Shown here piece after piece: positions 1 to 7,493 of a stretch of 26,745 bases of DNA; the stretch's first letter is position 1; every line of letters begins with the position of its first letter. The notes beneath the pieces are model-generated. The model ran no database searches and was not told the DNA's origin. It saw only the letters and a program-made list of their open reading frames with translations. The DNA comes from Proteobacteria bacterium UBA652. Its GTDB lineage: Bacteria > Pseudomonadota > Gammaproteobacteria > Nitrosococcales > Methylophagaceae. Location of the stretch: the NCBI GenBank assembly GCA_002299915.1, contig DBOG01000050.1, positions 19,657-46,401 of the forward strand, given 5' to 3'. A program made the translations under genes and the position numbers.

Positions 1-100
1 GACTAGTCCTTGTCAAGCATTGCAACGCCGCGCTGGCATTCGTGCCAAGCTCCCGAAGGGCAAGAGGATAAGCCATACTCTTCGTCGTTATAAAACTTAG
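1..100. other. unresolved window edge, possible end of an upstream gene
   Basis: One plus-strand frame is open from the window edge to a TAG at 98-100 and would give a very basic tail ending in LRRYKT. A second plus frame is also open for about 28 codons to a TAA at 91-93. On the minus strand an ATG near position 75 opens a frame running off the edge. I recognise none of the three peptides and cannot choose between them. The following bases to 221 hold a weak hairpin (ATTAG/CTAAT arms at 102-106 and 112-116) and the htpX leader, with no convincing promoter. Confidence 0.3.
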
Positions 101-221
101 AATTAGGATGACTAATCCCTGCGTTTTATGCCTAGAATAGTGTGGCTTCTTCTCTTGCTGAAACCTGCATCTTTAAGTGGTTTGGGTATAAATTGGGAGA
201 ACAATTAGAAAGGGTATTAAT

Positions 222-1100
222 ATGCAAAGAATTTTTTTATTTGTCGCGACCAATGCGGCTATTTTAGTGATCTTAAGTATTACCATGCAGTTATTGGGGA
301 TTGAAGGCCTGTTGGATAGCCAAGGCGTGAATCTCAATCTAAATGCCTTATTGATTTATGCTGCGGTGATTGGGTTTGCAGGATCCTTTATCTCATTAGC
401 GATTTCAAAATGGATGGCAAAGCGATCAACGGGTGCGCAAGTGATCACTGAGCCGAGCACTGAGGTGGAACACTGGCTAGTGAATACCGTTGCCCGCCAA
501 GCGGATCAAGCGGGTATTGGTATGCCAGAAGTGGCGGTTTATCAAGATCCCACGCCAAATGCTTTTGCCACGGGGATGAATAAAAATAAGGCGCTGGTGG
601 CCGTTAGTTCGGGCTTAATGGACGCGATGACGCGAGATGAAGTCGAAGCCGTATTAGCGCATGAAGTCAGCCATGTATCGAATGGCGACATGGTTACGAT
701 GGCGTTGATTCAAGGGGTGGTGAATACCTTTGTGATCTTCCTTTCTCGGGTCATTGGCCATGTGGTTGATCGGGTTGTATTCAAAACGCAACGTGGTCAT
801 GGTCCTGCGTATTGGATCGTCTCTATTATTGCCCAAGTGGTGCTGAGTATTTTAGCCAGTATTATTGTGATGTGGTTTAGTCGCAAACGCGAATACCGTG
901 CCGATGCGGGCGCAGCGAAACTGGTGGGGCCAAGTAAAATGATTGCCGCCTTACAACGGCTGGATAGTAAACCTGCCCACGCTTTGCCAGACCAACTGAA
1001 TGCGCTCGGAATTTCAGGCAGCAAAGCTAAATTTGGTAAATTATTTATGACCCATCCAACCATTGATAGCCGGATTGAGGCATTGCGTCTTCAGGGATAG
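222..1100 (+). CDS. htpX: HtpX, membrane zinc metalloprotease (M48)
   Basis: HtpX is an inner-membrane zinc endopeptidase that degrades damaged or misfolded membrane proteins together with FtsH. The 292-residue protein has the family's usual length. Two hydrophobic segments lie near the N terminus (about residues 5-27 and 40-62) and two more follow the active site. The zinc motif HEVSH is at residues 147-151, and the third ligand is the glutamate of REYRAD at residue 224. An AAAGGG ribosome binding site precedes the ATG by about 8 bases. The last 10 bases overlap the end of the convergent methyltransferase gene. I see no clear heat-shock promoter upstream. Confidence 0.96.
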   Translation: MQRIFLFVATNAAILVILSITMQLLGIEGLLDSQGVNLNLNALLIYAAVIGFAGSFISLAISKWMAKRSTGAQVITEPSTEVEHWLVNTVARQADQAGIGMPEVAVYQDPTPNAFATGMNKNKALVAVSSGLMDAMTRDEVEAVLAHEVSHVSNGDMVTMALIQGVVNTFVIFLSRVIGHVVDRVVFKTQRGHGPAYWIVSIIAQVVLSILASIIVMWFSRKREYRADAGAAKLVGPSKMIAALQRLDSKPAHALPDQLNALGISGSKAKFGKLFMTHPTIDSRIEALRLQG

Positions 1101-1696
1101 CTATTTTTCTCAAGCACATAGAGACGTTCAAATAAACCGTTGGAGTGAATGACGCTTGTTTCATGTTGTTTGCTCCAATGCCATTTATCCACTGTAAATA
1201 AATCTGTCATGGTGGTGATATCACAATGGAAGGGCGGGCCATCCTCTTTTCCTGTTTGCATAAATTGGGCGAATAGTTTGCCTCTGAGAGTGAGCCAATT
1301 ATGTAAGCATGCTTCATAGGCTTGCCAGCGTTCGGGCGGTAAGGCACATAAACTAGTTTGCTCATAAATGGCATCAAATTGTTGTTCTGGCACCCAGGTA
1401 AAGAAATCAGCCTGTATCAGTGTCGCGTTTAGTTGCTTGGCATCAAGTGCCTTTTTAAGGTTATTGATTGGGCTGGGCGCAATATCAATAGCGGTCACAT
1501 CAAAGCCTTTTTCAGCTAAAGCAATCACTTCATGACCATTGCCACAGCCTGGAATGAGGATGCGGCAAGGTGTTAATAAATCAGCATCTAGCCAATAATC
1601 TAGATTGGGACTGGGCGCGCCGCGATCCCAGCCTGTTTGACCTTGCTGGTAGCGGCTTTCCCATTCGTTTGATTTGTTACTGTTATCGCAAAACAT
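1091..1696 (-). CDS. thiopurine methyltransferase-like SAM-dependent methyltransferase
   Basis: The protein is a class I S-adenosylmethionine methyltransferase of the TPMT superfamily, whose members methylate thiol, selenium or tellurium compounds. The substrate here is unknown. Its 201 residues begin with a WESRYQQGQTGWDRG segment typical of the family N terminus. The SAM-binding loop IPGCGNGHE follows, then an acidic strand end (AIDIAPSPI), an ADFF motif, and the family-like YEQTSLCALPPERW region. The gene starts inside the last codons of yceI (14-base overlap), so it is probably translated by coupling at the end of the dsbD-yceJ-yceI group. Its stop overlaps the convergent htpX stop region by 10 bases. 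Confidence 0.85.
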   Translation of the reverse strand: MFCDNSNKSNEWESRYQQGQTGWDRGAPSPNLDYWLDADLLTPCRILIPGCGNGHEVIALAEKGFDVTAIDIAPSPINNLKKALDAKQLNATLIQADFFTWVPEQQFDAIYEQTSLCALPPERWQAYEACLHNWLTLRGKLFAQFMQTGKEDGPPFHCDITTMTDLFTVDKWHWSKQHETSVIHSNGLFERLYVLEKNSYP

Positions 1697-2291
1697 TATC
1701 TGATTCAGATTGACGAATGCCTTCGATAGATAATTCTAGAAAAAGTTCTGTTGAATGCGGGCCGAGTTTATCCATGTCTTTTAAGCCGAACTCTGCGGGT
1801 TTGATGCTGGTGGTGCCATAAAAACCACGGCGGTAACCGCCCCACGGATCTTTGCCATGCCCAATATGTTCTACATTGAGCGTGATGTTTTTGGTGACGC
1901 CATGTAGGGTGAAATCGCCTTGTACGATAGCGGTATCCTCCCCTGTTTCTTTGAATGAGGTAGAGACAAAGGTGGCGGTTGGAAAGGCTTTAACATCTAG
2001 AAAAGCATCACTACGTAGGTGTTTGTCACGCTTGGCATGGTTGGAATAAAGACTGCTAACATCAATTTCAACATTGATTTTTGATGCGGTGGGATTGGCT
2101 TCATCGTAGCTGAAATTGCCGGAAAATTGATTAAATTGACCGTATAGCCAGCTAAAACCAAGGTGTTTGATTTTGAATTGAATAAAGGCATGTGTGCCTT
2201 CGGTATCAAGGATATAGTCTTCTGCTTGGGCTGTGCTGAGGCTAACTAAGCTCAATAAGCCGGCGAATAAAATTGTTTTTAATGACTGCAT
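1683..2291 (-). CDS. yceI: YceI family periplasmic lipid-binding protein
   Basis: YceI proteins are periplasmic lipocalin-like beta barrels that bind polyisoprenoid or quinone-type lipids. In Escherichia coli yceI forms an operon with the cytochrome b561-like yceJ, and the same pair is present here. The 202-residue product has a signal peptide (MQSLKTILFAGLLSL..., cleavage probably after AQA at residue 23), then the family start YILDTEGTHAFIQFKIKHLGFSWLYG. Later come the conserved KITFTLHGVTKNI-like strand (HGVTKNITL) and the PWGGYRRGFYGTT segment. An AGAGGAAA ribosome binding site lies upstream. The partner upstream is broken in this sequence, so YceI may be working without its cytochrome. 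Its exact ligand cannot be read from sequence. Confidence 0.93.
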   Translation of the reverse strand: MQSLKTILFAGLLSLVSLSTAQAEDYILDTEGTHAFIQFKIKHLGFSWLYGQFNQFSGNFSYDEANPTASKINVEIDVSSLYSNHAKRDKHLRSDAFLDVKAFPTATFVSTSFKETGEDTAIVQGDFTLHGVTKNITLNVEHIGHGKDPWGGYRRGFYGTTSIKPAEFGLKDMDKLGPHSTELFLELSIEGIRQSESDNVLR

Positions 2292-2314
2292 AATATTTTT
2301 CCTCTTGGCTTGTG

Positions 2315-2858
2315 TTATTCACCCAACATTCTGTTGAGTGCTCTATCTTTGTCAATAAAATGATGATTAAGTGCCGCAAGTGCGTGAATACTGACTAAAA
2401 TAATCAGTGCCCATGCGAGCAATAGATGGATCTCGCCTGCTTTATCTGCTTGATTCATCATATTGCTGACACTGGCTGGAATATTGAATAGATTCAGCAC
2501 GTTTAAGGGTGACCCTTTTGCGGTGACGATCAAATAGCCGCTAATGGTGATGGCCAGTAGGATCATGTTGAGCAGGGTATGCGCGAGATGTGCGGCTATT
2601 TTTTCCCATTGGGCATGTGTTTTTAGGGGGGGGGTGAATGTTTCCCCATCGCCAGAGCATGCGGATGACTAGCAGGATGAAAAGCAACGCGCCCACACCT
2701 TCATGCAGCTTGGGCGCGCGCTGATACCAGTTATCGTAATAACTCAGTTCTACCATCCATAGTCCAAGGCCGAACAGCGCGAAGGCGAGGATGGCACTGG
2801 ACCAGTGTAAGAGTTTGGCAATTATGCCTTAAGATTGTTGTGTATTTTTAAGCAACAC
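2315..2858 (-). pseudogene. yceJ: cytochrome b561 (YceJ type), nonsense plus frameshift
   Basis: Read across two interruptions, this region encodes a diheme cytochrome b561 like E. coli YceJ, an inner-membrane quinol-linked electron carrier. The order is NTQQS, stop, GIIAKLLHWSSAILAFALFG, then WMVELSYYDNWYQRAPKLHE, IRMLWRWGNIHPP, AQWEKIAAHLAHTLLN, ISGYLIVTAKGSP, GEIHLLLAW and ALNHHFIDKDRALNRMLGE. The TAA at 2829-2831 replaces the codon where relatives have a conserved tyrosine before GxIxxxxHW. The second lesion is a run of nine C on the minus strand (2626-2634); eight would restore HPPLKTHAQWEK. The start is probably GTG at 2858 or TTG at 2855 after AAAGAGAAA. Starting at the internal ATG at 2756 would lose the first heme histidine. 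Confidence 0.85.
2626..2634. repeat. G9/C9 homopolymer inside the cytochrome b561 gene
   Basis: Nine consecutive G on the plus strand (C on the coding strand) sit within the conserved N-x-HPPL region of the cytochrome. The reading frame is lost exactly at this tract, and one base fewer restores it. The tract could be a slippage site giving phase variation, a fixed mutation or a sequencing error; the sequence alone does not distinguish these. Confidence 0.8.
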
Positions 2859-2891
2859 TTTTTCTCTTTAAGGCGGGATATCGTGTCATGA

Positions 2892-4790
2892 TTACGGCGC
2901 TGCACTCAGTGGTAACTGCGCCAGATGTTGCATAAGCGCTTTGGCATTGACATAACCAATTAGGCGGTGATTGCGGTGTTCTTTGCCTTGGCTGTCGAAG
3001 AATAGCATGGTGGGCGGGGCGAGCACCTCTAGCGTTTTGAGCACGGCTTGTTGCTCGATGCTGTTATCCGTTAGATCAAGTTGTAGTAGATGGGTGTTGG
3101 CTAAGGCGGCTTGCACCTCAGGATCTTGGAAGGTGGTGACTTCCATCCGTTTACATTCAACACACCAGTCGGCATAAAAATCGAGCAGCACGGGCTGGCC
3201 GTTTCGCTTGTCAAATTCTGCTTTGAGCGCTGCGATGCTTTGTACTGGCTGCCATGTGAGATGATTCTCTGCCGGGGCGTTGCTATTTGTCATTGCAAAT
3301 CCTTGCAAGGGTTGCAGGCGATTGTGGCTGAGGTGACCTGTGGCGGCGGCAACGAGATAGAGGAGGCCATAGAGCAAAACGATGATCCCCAGCCCTTTTG
3401 CGAGCTTATGCCAGCCTGATGCGCTGTGGAAATCGAGGGTGGAGAGTGCGCCGAGGTAAATGGCGGCAACAACGAGCAATGCGCCCCATAAGAATAGGCT
3501 GGCAGAAGCCGGCAAAATCCGCTCTAAGAACCAGATGGCGAGGCCGAGCAACATAAAGCCGAAGAAGGCTTTTACATTGTCCATCCAGCGGCCACTTTTG
3601 GGTAGTAAGCCGCCTGTGGAGGTGCCAATAGCAATTAACGGTAAACCCATGCCGAGACTTAAGAAAAATAAGGCGAAGCCGCCAAGCACAACATCTCCTT
3701 GTTGGCTAATGAAGATCAGTGCGCCTGCTAACGGCGGTGCGAGGCAGGGACCAACGATAAGGGCAGATAATATGCCCATCAATGCAACGCCAATAATCGT
3801 ACCGCCTTGTTGTGATTGGCCAATGCTATTGAGTTTGTTTTGTAATGATTGCGGGAGTTGTAATTCAAATAGGCCAAACATCGACATGGCAAGCAAGACG
3901 AATAGTGCACTGAAGCTGACAATGACCCAAGGGTTTTGGAACATCGCCTGCAAGTTGGCCCCGAGCATGCCCATCACGATGCCTGCAACGCTATAAGTGA
4001 GCGACATGGCGAGCACATAAATGACCGATAGGAAGAAGGCACGGCGGGTAGTAAGCGATTCTCCCTGCCCGATAATAATGCTGGATAAGATCGGGATCAT
4101 AGGAAACACGCAAGGGGTGAAGGCGAGCAGCAAGCCAAAACCAAAGAAGGCGGCTAGAATTTTAATCAGGCTGCCTTTATCGAGTAAGGAGGCGATCCGA
4201 TCTTGTTCGGAGAGCATATTGTCAGCTATCGGATCGGGTGGGAGATCGATAGGGACACTGTCTGCTGCAGGTGGATTTAAGTCAGCATCATCCGCCAAGC
4301 TAATAACGGTTTGTTTGGGGAGGGAAAGCTGCACTTGTTTTGTGGTGGGCGGATAACAAATAGCCGCAATTTCGGAGCAGCCTTGATAGTGGGCAAGCAA
4401 GGTGACAGTGTGTGGATTAGGCGGGGCATTAATGATAAAGCTGGCGGAGGTGTCGGTTTCGTAGACATCCGTTTTACCAAATTCTGGATCCATTTTGGAT
4501 TTTCCAGCAGGCAGATTGAGCTGGCTAATGCCTGCTTCTGCTGGGTTGGCGAGTTCAAAACGGACTTTATCTCGATAGAGGTAATGTCCTTGCGTAATTT
4601 TCCAGTGGGCGGTAATTTGGCGATGATCATTGCTGCTAGCGGAGAAAACAAAAGCTTCATCGACAGGCAACACGGCATCTTCTTGATTATTGATACCGAG
4701 CGTATCTAGTAAGCTAGTACGTGCTTGGACAGAGGTGGCAGCAGAGGCGACAATCAGCAGGAGCAATAAGAAGGATATTTTTTTAGTCAT
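2892..4790 (-). CDS. dsbD: DsbD, thiol:disulfide interchange protein
   Basis: DsbD carries electrons from cytoplasmic thioredoxin across the inner membrane to periplasmic DsbC, DsbG and cytochrome c maturation proteins. The 632-residue protein starts with a signal peptide (cleavage near VQA, residue 23). The N-terminal alpha domain has the redox pair C138 and C145 (CSEIAAIC followed by YPPTTK). The eight-helix core carries the two membrane cysteines in FTPCVFPMIP and VGPCLAPPLAG. The C-terminal thioredoxin-like domain has the CVEC active site at residues 543-546 within FYADWCVECK. All three cysteine pairs are intact. The gene heads a minus-strand group with the broken yceJ 33 bases downstream. 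A promoter must lie in 4791-4925, shared with the divergent pit. Confidence 0.96.
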   Translation of the reverse strand: MTKKISFLLLLLIVASAATSVQARTSLLDTLGINNQEDAVLPVDEAFVFSASSNDHRQITAHWKITQGHYLYRDKVRFELANPAEAGISQLNLPAGKSKMDPEFGKTDVYETDTSASFIINAPPNPHTVTLLAHYQGCSEIAAICYPPTTKQVQLSLPKQTVISLADDADLNPPAADSVPIDLPPDPIADNMLSEQDRIASLLDKGSLIKILAAFFGFGLLLAFTPCVFPMIPILSSIIIGQGESLTTRRAFFLSVIYVLAMSLTYSVAGIVMGMLGANLQAMFQNPWVIVSFSALFVLLAMSMFGLFELQLPQSLQNKLNSIGQSQQGGTIIGVALMGILSALIVGPCLAPPLAGALIFISQQGDVVLGGFALFFLSLGMGLPLIAIGTSTGGLLPKSGRWMDNVKAFFGFMLLGLAIWFLERILPASASLFLWGALLVVAAIYLGALSTLDFHSASGWHKLAKGLGIIVLLYGLLYLVAAATGHLSHNRLQPLQGFAMTNSNAPAENHLTWQPVQSIAALKAEFDKRNGQPVLLDFYADWCVECKRMEVTTFQDPEVQAALANTHLLQLDLTDNSIEQQAVLKTLEVLAPPTMLFFDSQGKEHRNHRLIGYVNAKALMQHLAQLPLSAAP

Positions 4791-4830
4791 TATGTTTAGC
4801 GGCGCAAATTAAGGAGAAGAGGGTGTTAAA

Positions 4831-4846
4831 TTGACCAAGTGGTTAA
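4831..4846. promoter_or_regulatory. imperfect palindrome upstream of dsbD
   Basis: TTGACCA and TGGTTAA flank a 2-base centre, forming a 16-base dyad with one mismatched pair, about 41 bases before the dsbD start. Its size and place would suit a repressor or activator site, but no regulator can be named and it may be chance. Confidence 0.25.
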
Positions 4847-4925
4847 ATCATAAGTTCCCAATAGCCTAGCATGTTCAAGGCTAAACGGCGACTTGGTGGG
4901 TGAGATAAAATTAATGATTTTATTT

Positions 4926-4947
4926 TTGTCATATATCTGTCATATTT
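4926..4947 (+). promoter_or_regulatory. Pho box upstream of pit
   Basis: TTGTCAT at 4926-4932 and CTGTCAT at 4937-4943 are direct repeats in an 11-base register, each followed by an AT-rich tetranucleotide. This is the PhoB-binding architecture known from E. coli. A possible -10 (AATTAT, 4955-4960) follows at the spacing seen at the other Pho boxes in this window, suggesting activation rather than repression. Confidence 0.85.
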
Positions 4948-4966
4948 ATACCAAAATTATCAATTT

Positions 4967-4974
4967 AGGTGGAG
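4967..4974 (+). promoter_or_regulatory. ribosome binding site fixing a GTG start for pit
   Basis: AGGTGGAG ends 7 bases before the GTG at 4982. The downstream in-frame ATG codons lack a comparable site, so the GTG is the better start. Confidence 0.7.
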
Positions 4975-4981
4975 ATCTATC

Positions 4982-6631
4982 GTGGAAATAAAAACGATTC
5001 ATAAAATGGAAACTCAAGCAATGAAAAAAAGCCATGTAGAGCTGGGCCGCTTAGGGATGGCGCTATTCTTTTTGGCCGGTGTATTGCTTTATACTTTTAT
5101 GATCAGCGGTGAGGTGCCAAATAATATTTTCTTGGTGATAGCGGCGGTGTTTGGTGGCTATATGGCATTGAATATTGGCGCTAATGATGTGGCGAATAAT
5201 GTTGGGCCTGCGGTGGGGTCAAAAGCCTTGACGATGGGCGGCGCCATTTTGATTGCGATTATTTTTGAGGCAGGTGGAGCCATTATTGCGGGTGGAGATG
5301 TGGTGTCGACCATCAAAAAAGGGATTATTTCGATTGATGCCTTTGAAGGTAATACACAGGATTTTATTTTAGCCATGATGGCGGCTTTGTTAGCGGCGGC
5401 CTTGTGGTTAAATATCGCAACCATGGCACGAGCGCCCGTATCGACCACGCATTCGATTGTGGGCGGCGTGATGGGAGCGGGGATCGCGGCGGCAGGGTTT
5501 TCAATTGTGAATTGGCCAACAATGGGGAAAATTGCAGCCTCGTGGGTTATTTCTCCAGTGATTGGTGGGGTGATTGCAGCGGGTTTTTTATTCGCGATTA
5601 AGAAAACGATTGTGTTTCGTGACGATAAAATGACGGCATCAAAAAAATGGGTACCCGTCTATGTGGCAATGATGTCGTGGGCGTTTGTGACTTATTTGAT
5701 TTTGAAGGGCTTGAAGAAAGTCTGGCCATCAATTGTATCGTGGGTGAATGAGAGTTTATTTTTCACGCTTGAGGCGACGAAGAAATCAAGCTTGATGACT
5801 GCTTTGACGATTGGCTTAATGGCCGCAGTATTGGTGTATTTCTGGGTGCGACGCACGGTAAGACGAAAAGCACCTGGCTTGGATAATACGCGTGAGAGTG
5901 TCAATTTATTATTTACGATTCCATTGATTTTTGCAGCGGCCATGTTGAGTTTTGCGCATGGTGCAAATGATGTGGCGAATGCCATTGGCCCCTTGGCAGC
6001 GATTAATGATGCGGTATTACATGGCGGGATTTCATCTAAGGCGGGGATTCCGCTATGGGTGATGGCCGTGGGGGCAATCGGGATTGCGATGGGGTTGGCT
6101 TTATATGGGCCGAAATTGATTAAAACAGTGGGTGGCGAGATCACAGAACTGGATCAAATGCGGGCATTTTCCATTGCGATGGCGGCGGCGATCACAGTGA
6201 TTATTGCGAGCCAATTAGGCTTGCCAGTCAGCTCAACCCATATTGCGATTGGTGGCGTATTTGGTGTTGGATTTTTGCGAGAATGGTTGGATAGTACGAC
6301 CAGTATTCAATCTGAAATTAAACAAGATAAAAAAGTGTTGAAAAAAGAAAAATCCGCACTGAAAGCCTATCGAAAAGAGTTAAGACAGTTAGAGAAAAAG
6401 ACTGATAATTCGAAAGAAGATTATCAACATATTGCTAAGCTGTATCGCCAAATAAATAAAGAAGAAGGTAAAGTGAAGCGGGCAAAACAAATCTTGAAAT
6501 CGGATGAGAAAGTGGTGCATGTGAAGCGCGATACGATTAAAAAAATCATCACGGCTTGGATTATTACAGTCCCCACTGCGGCAATCTTTTCGGCCTTAAT
6601 TTTCTTTATGCTAAAAGGCGTATTAGCATAG
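4982..6631 (+). CDS. pit: PiT family inorganic phosphate transporter
   Basis: PiT proteins import metal-phosphate or phosphate by cation symport across the inner membrane. The 549-residue protein shows the inverted duplication of the family: GANDVANNVGPAVGSKAL in the first half and HGANDVANAIGPLAAI in the second, each followed by a serine-threonine-histidine motif (STTHSIVGG and SSTHIAIGG). A highly charged stretch rich in lysine and glutamate, from about residue 440 to 515, probably forms a cytoplasmic coiled coil before the last helix; E. coli PitA lacks this long insert. The start is GTG. A Pho box stands directly upstream, unusual for a transporter class normally regarded as low-affinity and constitutive. 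phoB follows 84 bases later with its own Pho box. Confidence 0.93.
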   Translation: MEIKTIHKMETQAMKKSHVELGRLGMALFFLAGVLLYTFMISGEVPNNIFLVIAAVFGGYMALNIGANDVANNVGPAVGSKALTMGGAILIAIIFEAGGAIIAGGDVVSTIKKGIISIDAFEGNTQDFILAMMAALLAAALWLNIATMARAPVSTTHSIVGGVMGAGIAAAGFSIVNWPTMGKIAASWVISPVIGGVIAAGFLFAIKKTIVFRDDKMTASKKWVPVYVAMMSWAFVTYLILKGLKKVWPSIVSWVNESLFFTLEATKKSSLMTALTIGLMAAVLVYFWVRRTVRRKAPGLDNTRESVNLLFTIPLIFAAAMLSFAHGANDVANAIGPLAAINDAVLHGGISSKAGIPLWVMAVGAIGIAMGLALYGPKLIKTVGGEITELDQMRAFSIAMAAAITVIIASQLGLPVSSTHIAIGGVFGVGFLREWLDSTTSIQSEIKQDKKVLKKEKSALKAYRKELRQLEKKTDNSKEDYQHIAKLYRQINKEEGKVKRAKQILKSDEKVVHVKRDTIKKIITAWIITVPTAAIFSALIFFMLKGVLA

Positions 6632-6653
6632 CGTAACAGGAATCATTTTATGC

Positions 6654-6675
6654 TTGTCATCTTCCTGTCATATTT
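6654..6675 (+). promoter_or_regulatory. Pho box upstream of phoB
   Basis: TTGTCAT at 6654-6660 and CTGTCAT at 6665-6671 repeat with an 11-base step. TAATAC at 6684-6689 is a plausible -10. This implies that PhoB activates its own gene, as in E. coli. Confidence 0.85.
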
Positions 6676-6715
6676 ATATTGTCTAATACATTAAATATGG
6701 CTGAGGGATAATAAT

Positions 6716-7414
6716 ATGGCGTCACATATTTTAGTGATAGAAGACGATACAGCAATCCGAGAGATGATTTGCTTTACCCTGAAGCATGAAGGCTTCGGCT
6801 ATCATGCGGTTGCAGATGGTGAGCAGGGATTGGAACAGGTGGCAGAACAGACACCAGATTTGATTTTGCTGGATTGGATGTTGCCAAAGATGGATGGCAT
6901 TGAATTTTTGCGTCGCCTGCGGGGTAATCCGCAAACAGCACCTATCCCGGTTATCATGTTGACAGCACGGGATGATAATGATGATAAGGTGAAAGGCTTG
7001 AGTGTGGGCGCCGATGATTATATGACCAAGCCCTTTTCGCCTGCAGAGCTGGTAGCACGGTTACATGCCGTGTTGCGTCGCTGTCAGGTCTTTACTGAGG
7101 AAGCGTCAACGCAACTTGAAGTGTCAGGGCTGGTACTCGATCCAGAAAGCCATCGGGTGACTGCTGCAGGGCAGCATCTTGGCTTAGGTCCCACCGAGTT
7201 TCGGTTATTACAGTTTTTCATGGCACATCCAGAGCGTGCATATTCTCGTAGTCAATTGCTCGACCATCTTTGGGCTTCAGTATATGTTGAAGAACGCACC
7301 GTCGATGTGCATATCCGCCGATTGCGCAAAGCATTGGCACCGAGTGGCCATGATGTGCTGATTGATACCGTTCGGGGCGTGGGCTACCGATTTTCGGCAG
7401 TGATGCTGAGCTAG
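6716..7414 (+). CDS. phoB: PhoB, phosphate regulon response regulator
   Basis: PhoB is the DNA-binding response regulator that activates phosphate-starvation genes through Pho boxes. The 232-residue protein has a receiver domain with the acidic pocket E9-D10-D11, phosphoacceptor D53 in LLDWMLP, and the conserved lysine in YMTKPF. A winged-helix OmpR-type output domain follows, with LGPTEFRLLQFF, RTVDVHIRRLRKAL and a terminal RGVGYRF. A GAGG ribosome binding site sits 9 bases before the ATG. The gene is not in an operon with phoR, which faces it from the other strand with 79 bases between the stops. A small dyad (TCAGTT/AACTGA, 7426-7440) lies between them but has no T-run. Confidence 0.96.
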   Translation: MASHILVIEDDTAIREMICFTLKHEGFGYHAVADGEQGLEQVAEQTPDLILLDWMLPKMDGIEFLRRLRGNPQTAPIPVIMLTARDDNDDKVKGLSVGADDYMTKPFSPAELVARLHAVLRRCQVFTEEASTQLEVSGLVLDPESHRVTAAGQHLGLGPTEFRLLQFFMAHPERAYSRSQLLDHLWASVYVEERTVDVHIRRLRKALAPSGHDVLIDTVRGVGYRFSAVMLS

Positions 7415-7493
7415 CTACTCAGAGTTCAGTTTAGAACTGACATCAGATTGGCTTAAGATCTCTCCCGACGGTCGAGATAACCCGATATAGCGG

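Noticed and set aside
155..192. TTGCTG and TATAAA before htpX as a -35/-10 promoter.
   Set aside because: The spacer would be 26 bases, too long for a sigma-70 promoter, and no sigma-32 match was found.
3460..3996. A 178-codon open frame on the plus strand inside dsbD.
   Set aside because: It lies wholly antisense to a well-conserved part of dsbD, reads as low-complexity, and has no recognisable domain.
7426..7440. Dyad TCAGTT/AACTGA between phoB and phoR as a bidirectional terminator.
   Set aside because: The stem has only six pairs, the loop three bases, and no T-run follows on either strand.
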